From Aliidiomarina maris (GTDB lineage: Bacteria; Pseudomonadota; Gammaproteobacteria; Enterobacterales; Alteromonadaceae), in assembly GCF_003987335.1 (NCBI RefSeq), contig NZ_PIPK01000009.1:60732-124731 (forward strand): a stretch of 64,000 bases of DNA, given 5' to 3'. This document shows positions 37,254-47,085 of this stretch, piece by piece. Position 1 is the stretch's first letter. Every line of letters begins with the position of its first letter. The translations under genes and the position numbers were made by a program. The notes beneath the pieces are model-generated. The model had not been told where the DNA came from, did not search any database, and worked only from the letters and a program-made list of their open reading frames with translations.

Positions 37254-38663
37254 ATGTCCGTTCAAGACGTACTTAAGCAAATCGAAGAGCAAAATATTAA
37301 ATTCGTAGACCTACGCTTTACCGATACCAAGGGTAAAGAGCAGCACGTGACCATTCCTGCGTCTGCGGTAGACGAAGATTTCTTTGAAGATGGCAAAATG
37401 TTCGACGGCTCATCGATTGCTGGCTGGAAGGGCATTAACGAATCAGACATGGTGCTGAAGCCTGACGTAGACAGCTGCGTGGTAGACCCGTTTTCAAGCT
37501 ACAAAACTATGAATATCCGTTGTGACATTCTTGAGCCAGACACCATGCAAGGTTACGACCGTGACCCACGCTCTATCGCTAAGCGCGCTGAAGAATATCT
37601 GATTTCTACCGGCGTGGCTGACAGCGCTGCATTTGGTCCTGAGCCAGAGTTCTTCATCTTTGATGACGTGCGCTTCCACACCGACATGAGCGGCTCGTTT
37701 TACAAAATCGATTCAGAAGAAGCAAAGTGGAACTCAGGTTCTGACTACGCAGAAGGCAACCTGGCTCACCGTCCAGGCGTGAAGGGCGGTTACTTCCCAG
37801 TACCACCAGTGGATTCGTCAAACGATTTACGTGGCGAAATGTGTGACACCATGGAAAAAATGGGCTTAGTCATTGAAGCGCATCACCATGAAGTGGCCAC
37901 TGCAGGTCAAAATGAAGTGGCTACCCGCTTCAATACATTGACTAAAAAAGCCGATGAAATTCAAATCTTTAAGTATGTGGTTCATAACGTTGCTCATCGT
38001 AACAACAAAACCGCGACTTTCATGCCAAAACCTTTGGTAGGCGACAATGGTTCAGGCATGCACGTGCATATGTCATTGTCGAAAGACGGTAAAAACCTGT
38101 TCGCAGGCGACAAATATGCTGGCTTGTCAGAAACTGCGTTGTTCTACATTGGCGGTATCATCAAGCATGCGAAAGCTCTGAACGCATTTACCAACCCGTC
38201 GACTAACTCGTACAAGCGTTTGGTCCCAGGTTTCGAAGCACCGGTTATGCTGGCTTACTCTGCGCGTAACCGTTCAGCGTCTATCCGTATTCCAGTGATT
38301 CCAAACCCGAAAGGACGCCGTATCGAAGCGCGTTTCCCTGACCCAATTGCGAACCCTTACTTAGCGTTCTCAGCGCTGATGTTAGCGGGCCTTGATGGTA
38401 TTCAAAACAAGATCCATCCAGGCGATGCGATGGACAAAGACTTGTATGATTTACCGCCTGAAGAAGCGGCTGAAATTCCACAAGTAGCTACTTCGCTGGA
38501 AGAAGCGTTGAAAGAACTCGATAAAGACCGTGGTTTCTTAACTGCTGGCGGCGTGTTCTCAGACGATATGATCGATGCCTACATTAACTTGAAGCGTCAG
38601 GAAGTTGAGACTCTCAACAAAACCACGCATCCAGTTGAGTTTGATATGTACTACAGCTCATAA
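37254..38663 (+). CDS. glnA: Glutamine synthetase, type I (adenylylated form)
   Basis: Dodecameric ATP-dependent synthetase that makes glutamine from glutamate and ammonia, the entry point of nitrogen assimilation. The 469-residue length equals E. coli GlnA. Visible are FDGSSIAGW, the Mg-binding EPEFFIFD and [12 protein letters not shown], the ATP-binding [14 protein letters not shown] and the adenylylation site Tyr398 in [10 protein letters not shown], equivalent to Tyr397 of E. coli, so control by GlnE is expected. GGAGG ribosome binding site. Transcription is predicted from a sigma-54/NtrC promoter, and glnL-glnG follow after a region of stem-loops. Confidence 0.98.
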   Translation: MSVQDVLKQIEEQNIKFVDLRFTDTKGKEQHVTIPASAVDEDFFEDGKMFDGSSIAGWKGINESDMVLKPDVDSCVVDPFSSYKTMNIRCDILEPDTMQGYDRDPRSIAKRAEEYLISTGVADSAAFGPEPEFFIFDDVRFHTDMSGSFYKIDSEEAKWNSGSDYAEGNLAHRPGVKGGYFPVPPVDSSNDLRGEMCDTMEKMGLVIEAHHHEVATAGQNEVATRFNTLTKKADEIQIFKYVVHNVAHRNNKTATFMPKPLVGDNGSGMHVHMSLSKDGKNLFAGDKYAGLSETALFYIGGIIKHAKALNAFTNPSTNSYKRLVPGFEAPVMLAYSARNRSASIRIPVIPNPKGRRIEARFPDPIANPYLAFSALMLAGLDGIQNKIHPGDAMDKDLYDLPPEEAAEIPQVATSLEEALKELDKDRGFLTAGGVFSDDMIDAYINLKRQEVETLNKTTHPVEFDMYYSS

Positions 38664-38685
38664 GCTGTCACTACATCCAGGGGAC

Positions 38686-38785
38686 GGCTGCCATAACGCC
38701 CCAGACGTGACTGGCAGCCGGCTACTTTCAGGCAGCAATGCCGCCTGAGTAGCATGGTAACCGGCCGTGACAGGCCGGTTTTTTT
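38686..38785 (+). terminator. Three consecutive hairpins after glnA, the last a rho-independent terminator
   Basis: First hairpin: GGCTGCCA at 38686-38693 with TGGCAGCC at 38712-38719. Second: CTACT(TT)CAGGC pairing with GCCTGAGTAG up to about 38752. Third: AACCGGCC at 38759 with GGCCGGTT ending 38780, then a T run to 38785, a good terminator. In enteric bacteria a terminator between glnA and glnLG gives partial read-through and sets lower NtrBC levels; the same is likely here. Confidence 0.8.
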
Positions 38786-38921
38786 ATGCACAGAATTTGT
38801 CACGTAACCGCTGAAATTGACAGCTGGCATTACGATACAAGATATTGATTGCACCGACACGGAGCATGCACCAAAATAGTGCAATAGTGACTCATTCTAA
38901 TTCAGCTCGGCGAGACTTCGC

Positions 38922-39977
38922 ATGCAACAGCCACAATTACTTGAACAGCTTGTTACCGCAGTGATCACGCTGGATCAGCGCGGTCATATTCGGTTTGCCA
39001 ATGCCGCAGCTGAATCTTTGTTGTCCGGCAGCTCGCGACGTTTGCAGGGCGCTCCGCTAGAAAGCTTATTGCGATATTCAAGCATCGACTTTCAACTGCT
39101 GCATGAAGCGTTTAAAAGTCAACAGTCGTTGTCCGACTCTGACGTCGTTTGGGTATTACACGACGGCAAGCAAATGACTGTCGAACTGATGGTCTCGCCA
39201 TGCAATTTAGTGGACGGGCAGCCCGGGCAGTTACTGGAACTGCGCCAAGTTGACTTAATTCGACGCCTTAACCAAGAGCAAGCGCAGCAACATCAGCTGG
39301 CTGCTGCACAGCAACTTATCCGCGGTTTGGCCCATGAGATCAAGAACCCCTTGGGGGGCATTCGCGGCGCAGCGCAGTTGCTCGATGCGAAACTTGCTAA
39401 CCCCGAGCAAGAAGAATATACCCAGTTGATCATCAAACAAGCTGATCGCTTACGCGCATTGGTCGACCGCTTACTCGGGCCGAACAAGCCAGGCACGCGC
39501 GCCACCGTCAACGTGCATCAATTAATAGAGCGCAGTATTCAGCTGGTGACGTTGGATTCGAACCAGCACATTGCGGTTGAGCGCGATTACGACCCGAGCC
39601 TGCCCGACATTGAAATTGTGGAACACCAAGTCGAACAAGTCGTGCTGAATATTCTGCAGAACGCGGTGGAAGCAATGGTCGGTCAATCGCAACCCGAGCT
39701 GATCGTGCGCACACGGGTGGCGCACCAGGAAACCATTTATGGCACCCGTTACCGCCAGTGCTTGGTGATTAATTTAATCGATAACGGCCCTGGGGTTGAT
39801 GCACAGCTCCGTGACACCTTGTTTTACCCGCTGGTGAGTGGGCGAGAGGGCGGTAGCGGCTTGGGTTTATCTATAGCGCAGTCGTTGGTGCATCAGCACG
39901 CAGGCAAAATTGAATTGAATAGCCGTCCGGGTAAAACCGACTTCACTTTGTATCTACCGTACACCCGTGCCATTTAG
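38922..39977 (+). CDS. glnL: Nitrogen regulation sensor kinase NtrB
   Basis: Cytoplasmic histidine kinase/phosphatase that phosphorylates NtrC under nitrogen limitation and is controlled by PII protein. The 351-residue protein has an N-terminal PAS domain (about 8-115), the dimerisation and phosphoacceptor segment GLAHEIKNPLGGIRGA with His138, and the ATPase motifs LQNAVEAM, DNGPGVD and GSGLGLSIAQ. E. coli NtrB has 349 residues with His139. It has no membrane segments. It follows glnA and precedes glnG by 11 bases. Confidence 0.96.
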   Translation: MQQPQLLEQLVTAVITLDQRGHIRFANAAAESLLSGSSRRLQGAPLESLLRYSSIDFQLLHEAFKSQQSLSDSDVVWVLHDGKQMTVELMVSPCNLVDGQPGQLLELRQVDLIRRLNQEQAQQHQLAAAQQLIRGLAHEIKNPLGGIRGAAQLLDAKLANPEQEEYTQLIIKQADRLRALVDRLLGPNKPGTRATVNVHQLIERSIQLVTLDSNQHIAVERDYDPSLPDIEIVEHQVEQVVLNILQNAVEAMVGQSQPELIVRTRVAHQETIYGTRYRQCLVINLIDNGPGVDAQLRDTLFYPLVSGREGGSGLGLSIAQSLVHQHAGKIELNSRPGKTDFTLYLPYTRAI

Positions 39978-39988
39978 GAGGCTTTAGT

Positions 39989-41389
39989 ATGTCCAGCCAA
40001 AGTATTTGGATAGTAGATGACGACGACTCCATGCGGTGGGTGTTGGAGCGCGCGTTTAGCGAAAAAAAATGGCAGGTAAAAGTGTTCAGTCGCGCCCAAG
40101 ACGCGCTCGATGCCGGCACCCAAAGCTGGCCAAATGTGCTGTTAACCGATGTCCGGATGCCGGATATGGACGGCATGACGCTGCTGCAACAATTAAAGCA
40201 ACGTGCGCCGCAACTGCCGGTATTAGTGATGACCGCACACTCCGATTTAGACAGTGCCGTAAGTGCATTCAAAGGCGGTGCATTCGAGTATTTAGCTAAA
40301 CCTTTCGATTTAAACGAAGTATTGGAGGTGGCAGAACGGGCTGCTGAGCGCCTAAAATCAGCGGCTACTGCTAAGCCAAATAAGGCGATCGAGCAGGTCA
40401 GTGATTTGATCGGTGAAGCCCCTGCCATGCAAGAGGTTTTTCGAGCAATTGGAAAATTAAGTGGCTCTAGTGTCAGCGTGCTGATCACCGGGCCTTCAGG
40501 CACTGGTAAAGAGCTGGTCGCCCATGCGTTACACAAACATAGCCGCCGCGCCGAGCAGCCGTTTGTGGCCCTCAATATGGCCGCTATACCCAGCGAGTTA
40601 ATTGAGTCGGAGCTATTCGGGCATGAAAAAGGTGCGTTCACTGGCGCCACCAATAAACGACCTGGCCGATTTAGCCAAGCCCATGGTGGCACGCTATTTT
40701 TAGACGAAATTGGAGATATGCCGCTGTCCGTGCAAACGCGGCTGTTGCGTGTGCTTGCCGAAGGCCAGTTTTATCCCGTTGGGTCACACCAATTGGTCAA
40801 AGTAGATGTACGTATTGTCGCGGCTACGCACCAGAATTTATTGCAAGCTGTCGCTGATGGACGCTTTCGGGAAGACCTTTACCATCGTTTAAATGTCATT
40901 CATTTGCGCTTGCCACCACTTGCAGAGCGCCGAGAAGATATTCCAGCGTTAGCCCATTATTTCTTACAACGTGCCGCAAATGAGTTGCAAACTCCAGTAA
41001 AAGTGCTAAATAAAGATACACAGCACGCACTGGAACGTGCACCCTGGCCTGGCAACGTGCGTCAACTGGAAAACACCTGCAGGTGGTTGATGGTGATGGC
41101 ACCCGGTGAGGAAATACGCCCTCAGGACTTACCTACTGATATCGTGGCTGGGACACTCAATGGACAAATACGGCAAGACACCGGCTCGGTATCTTGGCAG
41201 CAGGTATTGGGTGACTCGTTACGTGAAGCGTTTGCAAGCGAACCGGATAGTGGGTTTAGCCCGTTTGAAGACGAATTTAACCAAACCGCGATGAAAATAG
41301 CACTTGAGATCACTGGTGGACACCGCCAGCGGGCGGCAAAAATTTTAGGCTGGGGACGCAATACATTGAGCCGCAAGCTCAAATCGTAA
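39989..41389 (+). CDS. glnG: Nitrogen regulation response regulator NtrC
   Basis: Sigma-54 activator of nitrogen assimilation genes. The 466-residue protein has a receiver domain with phosphoacceptor Asp54 in LLTDVRMPDMDG, an AAA+ domain with Walker A GPSGTGKE, the sigma-54 contacting loop GAFTGA and Walker B-type LFLDEIGDMP, and a C-terminal Fis-type helix-turn-helix ending RAAKILGWGRNTLSRKLKS. A GGAGG site precedes the ATG. The NtrC boxes ahead of glnA are its expected target. The stop codon overlaps a candidate CpxR box belonging to the next operon. Confidence 0.97.
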   Translation: MSSQSIWIVDDDDSMRWVLERAFSEKKWQVKVFSRAQDALDAGTQSWPNVLLTDVRMPDMDGMTLLQQLKQRAPQLPVLVMTAHSDLDSAVSAFKGGAFEYLAKPFDLNEVLEVAERAAERLKSAATAKPNKAIEQVSDLIGEAPAMQEVFRAIGKLSGSSVSVLITGPSGTGKELVAHALHKHSRRAEQPFVALNMAAIPSELIESELFGHEKGAFTGATNKRPGRFSQAHGGTLFLDEIGDMPLSVQTRLLRVLAEGQFYPVGSHQLVKVDVRIVAATHQNLLQAVADGRFREDLYHRLNVIHLRLPPLAERREDIPALAHYFLQRAANELQTPVKVLNKDTQHALERAPWPGNVRQLENTCRWLMVMAPGEEIRPQDLPTDIVAGTLNGQIRQDTGSVSWQQVLGDSLREAFASEPDSGFSPFEDEFNQTAMKIALEITGGHRQRAAKILGWGRNTLSRKLKS

Positions 41390-41401
41390 AGTTTCGGTAA
41401 A
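41386..41401 (+). promoter_or_regulatory. Candidate CpxR box upstream of cpxR
   Basis: Two GTAAA half-sites in direct repeat at 41386-41390 and 41397-41401, with a six-base spacer; the CpxR consensus is GTAAA-N5-GTAAA with some tolerance. It lies 90-105 bp upstream of the cpxR start, consistent with autoregulation. The left half overlaps the glnG stop codon. Confidence 0.55.
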
Positions 41402-41490
41402 ATAGATAATTTGCTCTATCCTTATTTCGATTTATTCGATAGGGTGGCAAATTGAAAAAAGCACCCTTAGGTTTTGTAAAGGATACCGTT

Positions 41491-42174
41491 GTGGCACACA
41501 TATTGTTGATTGACGATGATGTTGACCTGGGCTCCATGTTAACCGAATTCTTGGCGAAGGATGGCATGCAGCTGACCACCGCTGAAGATGGAGAGCAGGG
41601 ACTGAAAATAGCAACAGAGGGTAAGTTTGACCTCATTTTGCTAGATATTATGCTGCCAAAAATTGATGGCTTGCAGTTACTGAAGAAGTTGCGTGAGCGC
41701 CAAATCCAAACCAGCGTACTGATGCTAACCGCACGCGGTGACGACGTTGACCGAGTTGTTGGTTTGGAATTGGGAGCAGACGATTATTTAGCGAAACCAT
41801 TTTATCCGCGCGAGCTGTTAGCTCGCATCAAAGCATTGCTGCGCCGTTCACGGGCGAACAACACCTTGCCTGCGGACGAAAAGCTGGTGTTCTCAGGATT
41901 TAAGATGGACACCGTAGCAGCAGAAGTAAGCTGTGACGAAGCGCCGCTTGAGCTCACCCCGACCGAGTTTGATATTTTACGCTGCCTGCTTGCCCACCAT
42001 GGCCAGCTAGTCACTAAAGAAAGCTTATCCAACTTGGCGTTAGGTCGTGCGTTAGGCCCGTTTGACCGCTCGTTAGATGTGCACATTAGTAATATCCGTA
42101 AAAAGTTGCCAAGCCGCCCTGAGCGTATTCAAACCGTTCGTGGCCGAGGCTATCGGGTAGAAGAAAGAGGTTAA
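41491..42174 (+). CDS. cpxR: Envelope stress response regulator CpxR
   Basis: OmpR-type response regulator, 227 residues from a GTG start preceded by AAGGAT seven bases upstream. The receiver domain has the acidic pocket IDDDVD and phosphoacceptor Asp52 in LILLDIMLP, with LTARG and LAKPF at the usual places. The C-terminal winged helix includes LELTPTEFDILRCLL and ends GRGYRVEERG. PFDRSLDVHISNIRKKLP is closely CpxR-like, as is its pairing with the kinase below. An in-frame TTG 39 bases upstream would add a non-conserved tail and is not preferred. The stop overlaps the cpxA start by one base. Confidence 0.93.
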   Translation: MAHILLIDDDVDLGSMLTEFLAKDGMQLTTAEDGEQGLKIATEGKFDLILLDIMLPKIDGLQLLKKLRERQIQTSVLMLTARGDDVDRVVGLELGADDYLAKPFYPRELLARIKALLRRSRANNTLPADEKLVFSGFKMDTVAAEVSCDEAPLELTPTEFDILRCLLAHHGQLVTKESLSNLALGRALGPFDRSLDVHISNIRKKLPSRPERIQTVRGRGYRVEERG

Positions 42175-43535
42175 TGGATAACCGACCAACGCGCTGGTAT
42201 CAGTCGTTAACTTTACGCTTACTGGCGCTCTTTTGGGCATTACTGTTGGGGGCGACGCTTGCTGCGTTCGCCTCCGTGTTCTATTTAACCCGCCCACCCC
42301 AACCCCAAGCCGTTAGTTCTGACTTCGAACGCACCTTACGCCCCATTCTTGAGCAGGCGGAAAACTTCGCATTACTACAACCAGGGCGTTTACTGGTTGG
42401 CGAGTATCGTGTGGTCGCAAGGCGCAGCAGTGAAGACGGCGATTTAGATATGACCCAAGGGTTGTCTCAGGAAACCGCGCGCGCAGCATTGAGTTTGATT
42501 GATTCGGACAGTGCACCGCAGCAAATCGCTGTGCGTGGGCAGTTTGTTGCTGGGCCATTCTTTATGGGTGATTCGCGTTTAATTGTCAGTCGTCCATTGT
42601 CAGGTGACGAAGTGGCTGAACTGGCGGCACGCGACGAGCGCGAATTATTACCTAACTTATTGTGGATGGCGGTAACGGCCAGTGGTATCGGTGCGTTGAT
42701 ACTGGGTATCTGGTTTGTGCGCCCCCTGCGTCGTTTGCGCACAGCCACACGCGAAATCGCAGCGGGCAGCGCCGAGCCGAATCTGGCCCGCTTGCCCGCG
42801 CGCCGCGATGAACTCGGCGAATTGGCCCGTACTTTAAAAACCACCGCGATTGAACTTGCGACCTCGCGCGATGCACAGCGACGTTTATTAAGTGACGTGT
42901 CCCACGAACTGCGCTCGCCGCTGGCACGCTTGCAAGTTGCACTTGATCTGTTGGAGTCCGAGGAGCTGCGCAAGTCTAACCATTGGCTGATGATGGAAAA
43001 GGACATTTTGCGCTTATCCCGCATTATCGACAGTATCTTATGGCTGTCACGCTTAGAAAACGGTATTGCCAAACTAGAGCGTGAAGACGTGTCACTGAGT
43101 GCAATGCTCAAAGAGCTTGAAAGCGACCTGGTGTACGAGAATGACGTGTATGCCGGGCGCCTGCAAATACCCCATGAAGATTTACCGGTGCTGGCAACCG
43201 ACCCCATTCTGCTGCGCTTAATTTTAGAGAACTTAGTACGCAACGCGTTCCAGTACGGGCCAGACGACGGTCATGTGACAGTCATTGCCGATGTCACCAA
43301 GCGCGAAGTGAAGATTAAAGTGTGCGACCAAGGACCTGGCGTCGATGAGAGCAAAGTCGAAGAACTGTTTGTGCCGTTTTTCCGTGCCGACCCCTCGCGT
43401 CACCACGGTGCTGGTGTAGGCTTGGGTTTAGCCTTATGTCAGCGTTCCAGTGCCGTGCTAGGCGGCCATCTGGAAGCGCGCAATCACCCCGATGGCGGTC
43501 TCGAAGTCACCTTAACATTACCGCTAAAATCTTAA
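42174..43535 (+). CDS. cpxA: Envelope stress sensor kinase CpxA
   Basis: Inner-membrane histidine kinase partner of CpxR, 453 residues. Two transmembrane helices (about 12-36 and 158-180) flank a periplasmic sensor of about 120 residues. A HAMP linker with PLRRLRTATREIAAG follows, then the phosphoacceptor block SDVSHELRSPLARLQ with His244, then N-box ENLVRNAFQYG, DQGPGVDE and GVGLGLALCQ. One base overlaps cpxR, so the pair is coupled. No cpxP lies adjacent. Confidence 0.93.
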   Translation: MDNRPTRWYQSLTLRLLALFWALLLGATLAAFASVFYLTRPPQPQAVSSDFERTLRPILEQAENFALLQPGRLLVGEYRVVARRSSEDGDLDMTQGLSQETARAALSLIDSDSAPQQIAVRGQFVAGPFFMGDSRLIVSRPLSGDEVAELAARDERELLPNLLWMAVTASGIGALILGIWFVRPLRRLRTATREIAAGSAEPNLARLPARRDELGELARTLKTTAIELATSRDAQRRLLSDVSHELRSPLARLQVALDLLESEELRKSNHWLMMEKDILRLSRIIDSILWLSRLENGIAKLEREDVSLSAMLKELESDLVYENDVYAGRLQIPHEDLPVLATDPILLRLILENLVRNAFQYGPDDGHVTVIADVTKREVKIKVCDQGPGVDESKVEELFVPFFRADPSRHHGAGVGLGLALCQRSSAVLGGHLEARNHPDGGLEVTLTLPLKS

Positions 43536-43628
43536 GCTAAGCTATACTGACGTGAGTGCGGTGCATGTGCCGCGCGCCTCTTTTCAATAACCATGTGTTC
43601 GGTAATTAGAAACGTACAAGGAGCGCCA

Positions 43629-44774
43629 GTGTCCGTTGCGCAGTCACATAACCCTAAGTCCGACTCATTAGATTCGAGTGAACAGCCCCTCAGTCAGGCA
43701 CAGCTGCAAGAATGGCTGGCTGCACGCCCAAGTGACACTGAACCGGCTTGGGCGCATTGGTCAGCCACCATACTTAGCCAATTTTGGCAGCATGTTAGCC
43801 AACACACACTGGAAACTGCCGACGATGTGGAAGTGCGCTATGTGCTGTTTAAGCAATCCCAGCCCAGTGACAAAGGCTGGGTGGTGTTATCGCCTGGACG
43901 GATTGAAAGCTACTTAAAATACCAAGAAATTATGCTCGAATTGGCCGCCCAAGGTTATAGCGTGGCGGCTATTGACCATCGCGGCCAAGGGTTTTCAGAG
44001 CGCACCAGTCACCACCCGCAACACGGGCATATTGCGCATTTCGATGAATTTGTGCGTGATTTCGCGGATTTTATGCTGGCATTAAAGCCGCATATCGGTG
44101 CCGCGCCGTGCCAATTAATGGCGCATTCGATGGGGTCGGCTATCGGCTGCTTGTATATGGCGCATTACCCCCACCCGTTTAAAAGCGCAGTGCTTAGCGC
44201 GCCGATGATGGGCGTGCAAACCAAGCCTTGGCCCGAAGCCATTGCGCGTGGTTTGATCCGAATCGGGCATTGGCTCAATCAGCAATTTGCTGGTGACAAA
44301 CCACGCTACTTCATTGGTATGCGTGATTACGCAGAGGTCAGCTTTGACGATAATAACCTGACCCACAGCCCGCAGCGTTACCAATGGTTTAAAGCCATGT
44401 ATCAACATCACCCTGAAATTCAACTTGGCGGGCCGACGGTGCAATGGCTGAAGCAGGCGTTACAAGCTATGGCCGAACTACCCGAAGCCTCGCAGCGTAT
44501 TCGTATTCCCGTGCTACTGTTGCAAGCGGGCGAAGATATGATTGTCAGCCCACAGCCACAACAGGTGTTCATGCAGTTACAAGCGCACCCGCATAGCCGT
44601 TTGCAGCGCGTACCCGGCAGTTACCATGAAGTGTTTATGGAAACCGACGCGATTCGGGGGCCCGCGATGGCACAGGCCTATGAGTTTTTGGCGCAGCATA
44701 TTGACAGCCCGCCGCTAGACCCCAGCATTCAGGTGCCAAACCGGCGTCGACGCAGCGCACGCAAAGAACGCTAG
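43629..44774 (+). CDS. pldB: Lysophospholipase L2-like alpha/beta hydrolase
   Basis: Serine hydrolase of 381 residues resembling PldB, which hydrolyses lysophospholipids. The nucleophile Ser167 sits in AHSMGS (a variant of GHSMGG), followed by Asp in QAGEDMIV and His in SYHEVFME. The N-terminal 40 residues are polar with no signal peptide, and the C-terminus is strongly basic (NRRRRSARKER). The GTG at 43629 has AAGGAG five bases upstream; an upstream ATG at 43593 lacks a comparable site. Substrate is inferred from family resemblance only; monoglyceride lipases share the same fold. Confidence 0.82.
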   Translation: MSVAQSHNPKSDSLDSSEQPLSQAQLQEWLAARPSDTEPAWAHWSATILSQFWQHVSQHTLETADDVEVRYVLFKQSQPSDKGWVVLSPGRIESYLKYQEIMLELAAQGYSVAAIDHRGQGFSERTSHHPQHGHIAHFDEFVRDFADFMLALKPHIGAAPCQLMAHSMGSAIGCLYMAHYPHPFKSAVLSAPMMGVQTKPWPEAIARGLIRIGHWLNQQFAGDKPRYFIGMRDYAEVSFDDNNLTHSPQRYQWFKAMYQHHPEIQLGGPTVQWLKQALQAMAELPEASQRIRIPVLLLQAGEDMIVSPQPQQVFMQLQAHPHSRLQRVPGSYHEVFMETDAIRGPAMAQAYEFLAQHIDSPPLDPSIQVPNRRRRSARKER

Positions 44775-44836
44775 GGTTGTGTGCTACACTGCGCGCTTTG
44801 AAGTCTGTACAACGTCGTTTTACTTAGAGAACCAGC

Positions 44837-45301
44837 ATGTTTCACATCGCCTTGCATGAGCCCGTGATGCCCGCCAATTGCGGCAATATTATTCGTTTGT
44901 GCGCCAATAACGGCTGCACCTTGCACTTAATTGAACCGCTAGGCTTCGATTTTGAAGAGAAAAAGCTGCGTCGCGCCGGGCTGGATTACCATGATTTAGC
45001 CAATCTGGTGCGTTACCCCAACTACGCGGCATTCGCTGAAGCCATGCAAGACAAGCGCATTTTCGCATGTACCACCAAAGGTAGCCGTGGTTACACCGAA
45101 GTCAGCTACGCAGCCGACGATGTGTTATTGTTTGGCTCTGAAACCGCAGGCTTACCCGATGCCATTCGTGATGGCTTCGCGCCCGAGCAGCGCATACGCA
45201 TTCCGATGCAATCCAGCTCGCGCAGTTTGAACTTGTCCAATTCCGTCGCCATTATTAGCTATGAAGCTTGGCGGCAGCAAGGCTTCGCTGGGGCTCGTTA
45301 G
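44837..45301 (+). CDS. trmL: tRNA (cytidine/uridine-2'-O)-methyltransferase TrmL
   Basis: SPOUT-fold methyltransferase that modifies the wobble base of tRNA-Leu. The 154-residue length equals the E. coli enzyme (157). The three SPOUT motifs are visible: [26 protein letters not shown] and [18 protein letters not shown], which form the knotted SAM site. It is a single-gene unit between pldB and the S51-like gene. Confidence 0.96.
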   Translation: MFHIALHEPVMPANCGNIIRLCANNGCTLHLIEPLGFDFEEKKLRRAGLDYHDLANLVRYPNYAAFAEAMQDKRIFACTTKGSRGYTEVSYAADDVLLFGSETAGLPDAIRDGFAPEQRIRIPMQSSSRSLNLSNSVAIISYEAWRQQGFAGAR

Positions 45302-45370
45302 CTGTTACAGGCTGCGCGGAACTCACGGCGACATGCGGCGTCATAGTGTCATAGACAGATAGAGGTAGTA

Positions 45371-47074
45371 ATGGCAAAACATATGTTGAATTCAACGTTT
45401 GCAGGTGCTGGCTTAGTCACCACGCTGATGGCTGGCTTAATCAGCGCAAGTGCAGTGATGTTCGCGCCGCAAGCACAGGCACAGTCTGAAAGTAGCGAGC
45501 AGCCAGAACGGCGTTTGAACCTGATGCTGATGGGCAGCGCACCACAGGTGTGTAGCAGCATGAACCAGGACGCCTGCGCTGACAAAGACTGGATTCAAGC
45601 TAATGAAATGCGCACCGCAAGGGTATATAACCTAAGTGACGTGCGCCGCCGTGAAGCCATGCGCCAAGCCGTGTGGCCACGCGAACGTGAAGCCATTCGC
45701 GAAGAACTTATCGAAGCACTGGAGATGATGGCCGACCATTTTGGCTACGGCGTGGTACCAGAACATCGTTTGATTGACCGCTTTCGCTCGCGTGCCCACC
45801 TTGATTTACTTAGCCGTTTAACCGAAGACGAATATTACCGCGTGCTCGATGGCCTTGAAATGCCAACCGTCGAAGGTTTACGGGAAGTGGCGCGGGTGTC
45901 AGAAAGTCCGAACACCAGTGCACAACTATTGCAGCGTTTTGTCAGCGACACCCAAAGGTTTTCGGGTCAGGAAACGCCGGTCATTTATATCGTGACAGCG
46001 GCGCAGCGTGATCCACTTGGCAGCTACTTAAGCCAAGCCGCCGCCTTGCGTAGCGCAGGTGCAGAACCGCGCTGGCTGCCTATCGACGCCACCGTGATGC
46101 GCGCCGAAGGGCGTTGCGACAGCATTGATTCACTGCGTCGCCGTGGCACTGGTGCTTACGACAGAGCCCGGGTACATCCGCAATTACATGCCCAGCAGGT
46201 CGAATTCTGCGAAAGCCGTGATAGCTGGAGCGACGCATTGAACGAAGCCGACGGCGTATACTTTGTCGATGGCAACCAAAGCTTATTGCGCGACGCCTTT
46301 ATCAATAGCGACGGCCAAGCCAACGCATTATTGCAAAGCATTCAAAATAAGCTAAACGCAGGTCAATTAAATGTCGCCGCTGCGGGCAACGCCGCAATTG
46401 CGATGTCTTCAGCCACCATGGTCACCAACGGCACCAGCCGTGATGCGATGGTCAACGGCTCATTAGCGCGTCAGGCACCAGCCATTGGCTGCGAGCAAGA
46501 CGACAGCTGCCCACGCGATGTAGGCCCCGACACCTTGACCTATAACCCGCTCGGTGGATTAGGTCTGTATAGTTTTGGCATGATTGACGTCGAGCTGTCT
46601 GAACGTGGCCGCCAAGCGCGCATGTTGCGCCTTGCTGCAGATACAGTCACCCCAGTGGCGATTGGTATCGACCGTGACACCGCCATACTGGTGAACCCAA
46701 GCCATGGCGTGTTTGAAGTGTTAGGCGACGCTGCCGTATTCGTTGCCCAGCAAGCCACGGGTAACGCCAATATGGTCGGCGGCGGCTTCCACTTTTTGTA
46801 CCGTGGTGCCATGGGTCGCATTCAGCGCAGCGCCGTCACCGACATTAGCCTGGCGCAGCAACCCGCATTCCGACCGGAGTCAATTACCACAAGGTTCTTG
46901 GGCGACACCGGGGTGTTCGATAACATTGCCCGCCTGTGCGAAGGACGTGAACAGCTGCAGTTGCTGCAAGACGACTTTGTATTCTTAATGCAGCGTACCG
47001 ATAACACCACCGCCGAAGGGCGGCGTGGTCGCTGTCAGGTGATTAATGGCGTGGTCGGTATAGGCCGGAATTAG
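45371..47074 (+). CDS. Secreted cyanophycinase-like (peptidase S51 fold) protein, probable pseudoenzyme
   Basis: Precursor of 567 residues with a Sec signal peptide (hydrophobic residues about 14-32, likely cleavage after AQAQA near 38). The C-terminal 380 residues follow the order of cyanophycinase and related class I glutaminase-fold peptidases: YFVDGNQSLL, the nucleophile-elbow region, IDVELSERGRQARM and IGIDRDTAILV. The catalytic residues look lost: the elbow GxSAGA is replaced by AAAGNAA (336-342) and the usual DQHF is DVEL at 406-409. About 190 residues at the N-terminus are family-specific. It may therefore bind rather than cleave a ligand. Cysteines occur in pairs, fitting an extracytoplasmic protein. 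Confidence 0.72.
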   Translation: MAKHMLNSTFAGAGLVTTLMAGLISASAVMFAPQAQAQSESSEQPERRLNLMLMGSAPQVCSSMNQDACADKDWIQANEMRTARVYNLSDVRRREAMRQAVWPREREAIREELIEALEMMADHFGYGVVPEHRLIDRFRSRAHLDLLSRLTEDEYYRVLDGLEMPTVEGLREVARVSESPNTSAQLLQRFVSDTQRFSGQETPVIYIVTAAQRDPLGSYLSQAAALRSAGAEPRWLPIDATVMRAEGRCDSIDSLRRRGTGAYDRARVHPQLHAQQVEFCESRDSWSDALNEADGVYFVDGNQSLLRDAFINSDGQANALLQSIQNKLNAGQLNVAAAGNAAIAMSSATMVTNGTSRDAMVNGSLARQAPAIGCEQDDSCPRDVGPDTLTYNPLGGLGLYSFGMIDVELSERGRQARMLRLAADTVTPVAIGIDRDTAILVNPSHGVFEVLGDAAVFVAQQATGNANMVGGGFHFLYRGAMGRIQRSAVTDISLAQQPAFRPESITTRFLGDTGVFDNIARLCEGREQLQLLQDDFVFLMQRTDNTTAEGRRGRCQVINGVVGIGRN

Positions 47075-47085
47075 TACCCGAACCA

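Noticed and set aside
39943..40692. Long open frame antisense to glnG
   Set aside because: Shadow of a highly conserved gene; composition fits an antisense frame and it has no recognisable domain.
42467..43243. Long open frame antisense to cpxA
   Set aside because: Shadow frame rich in Ser and Arg with no domain.
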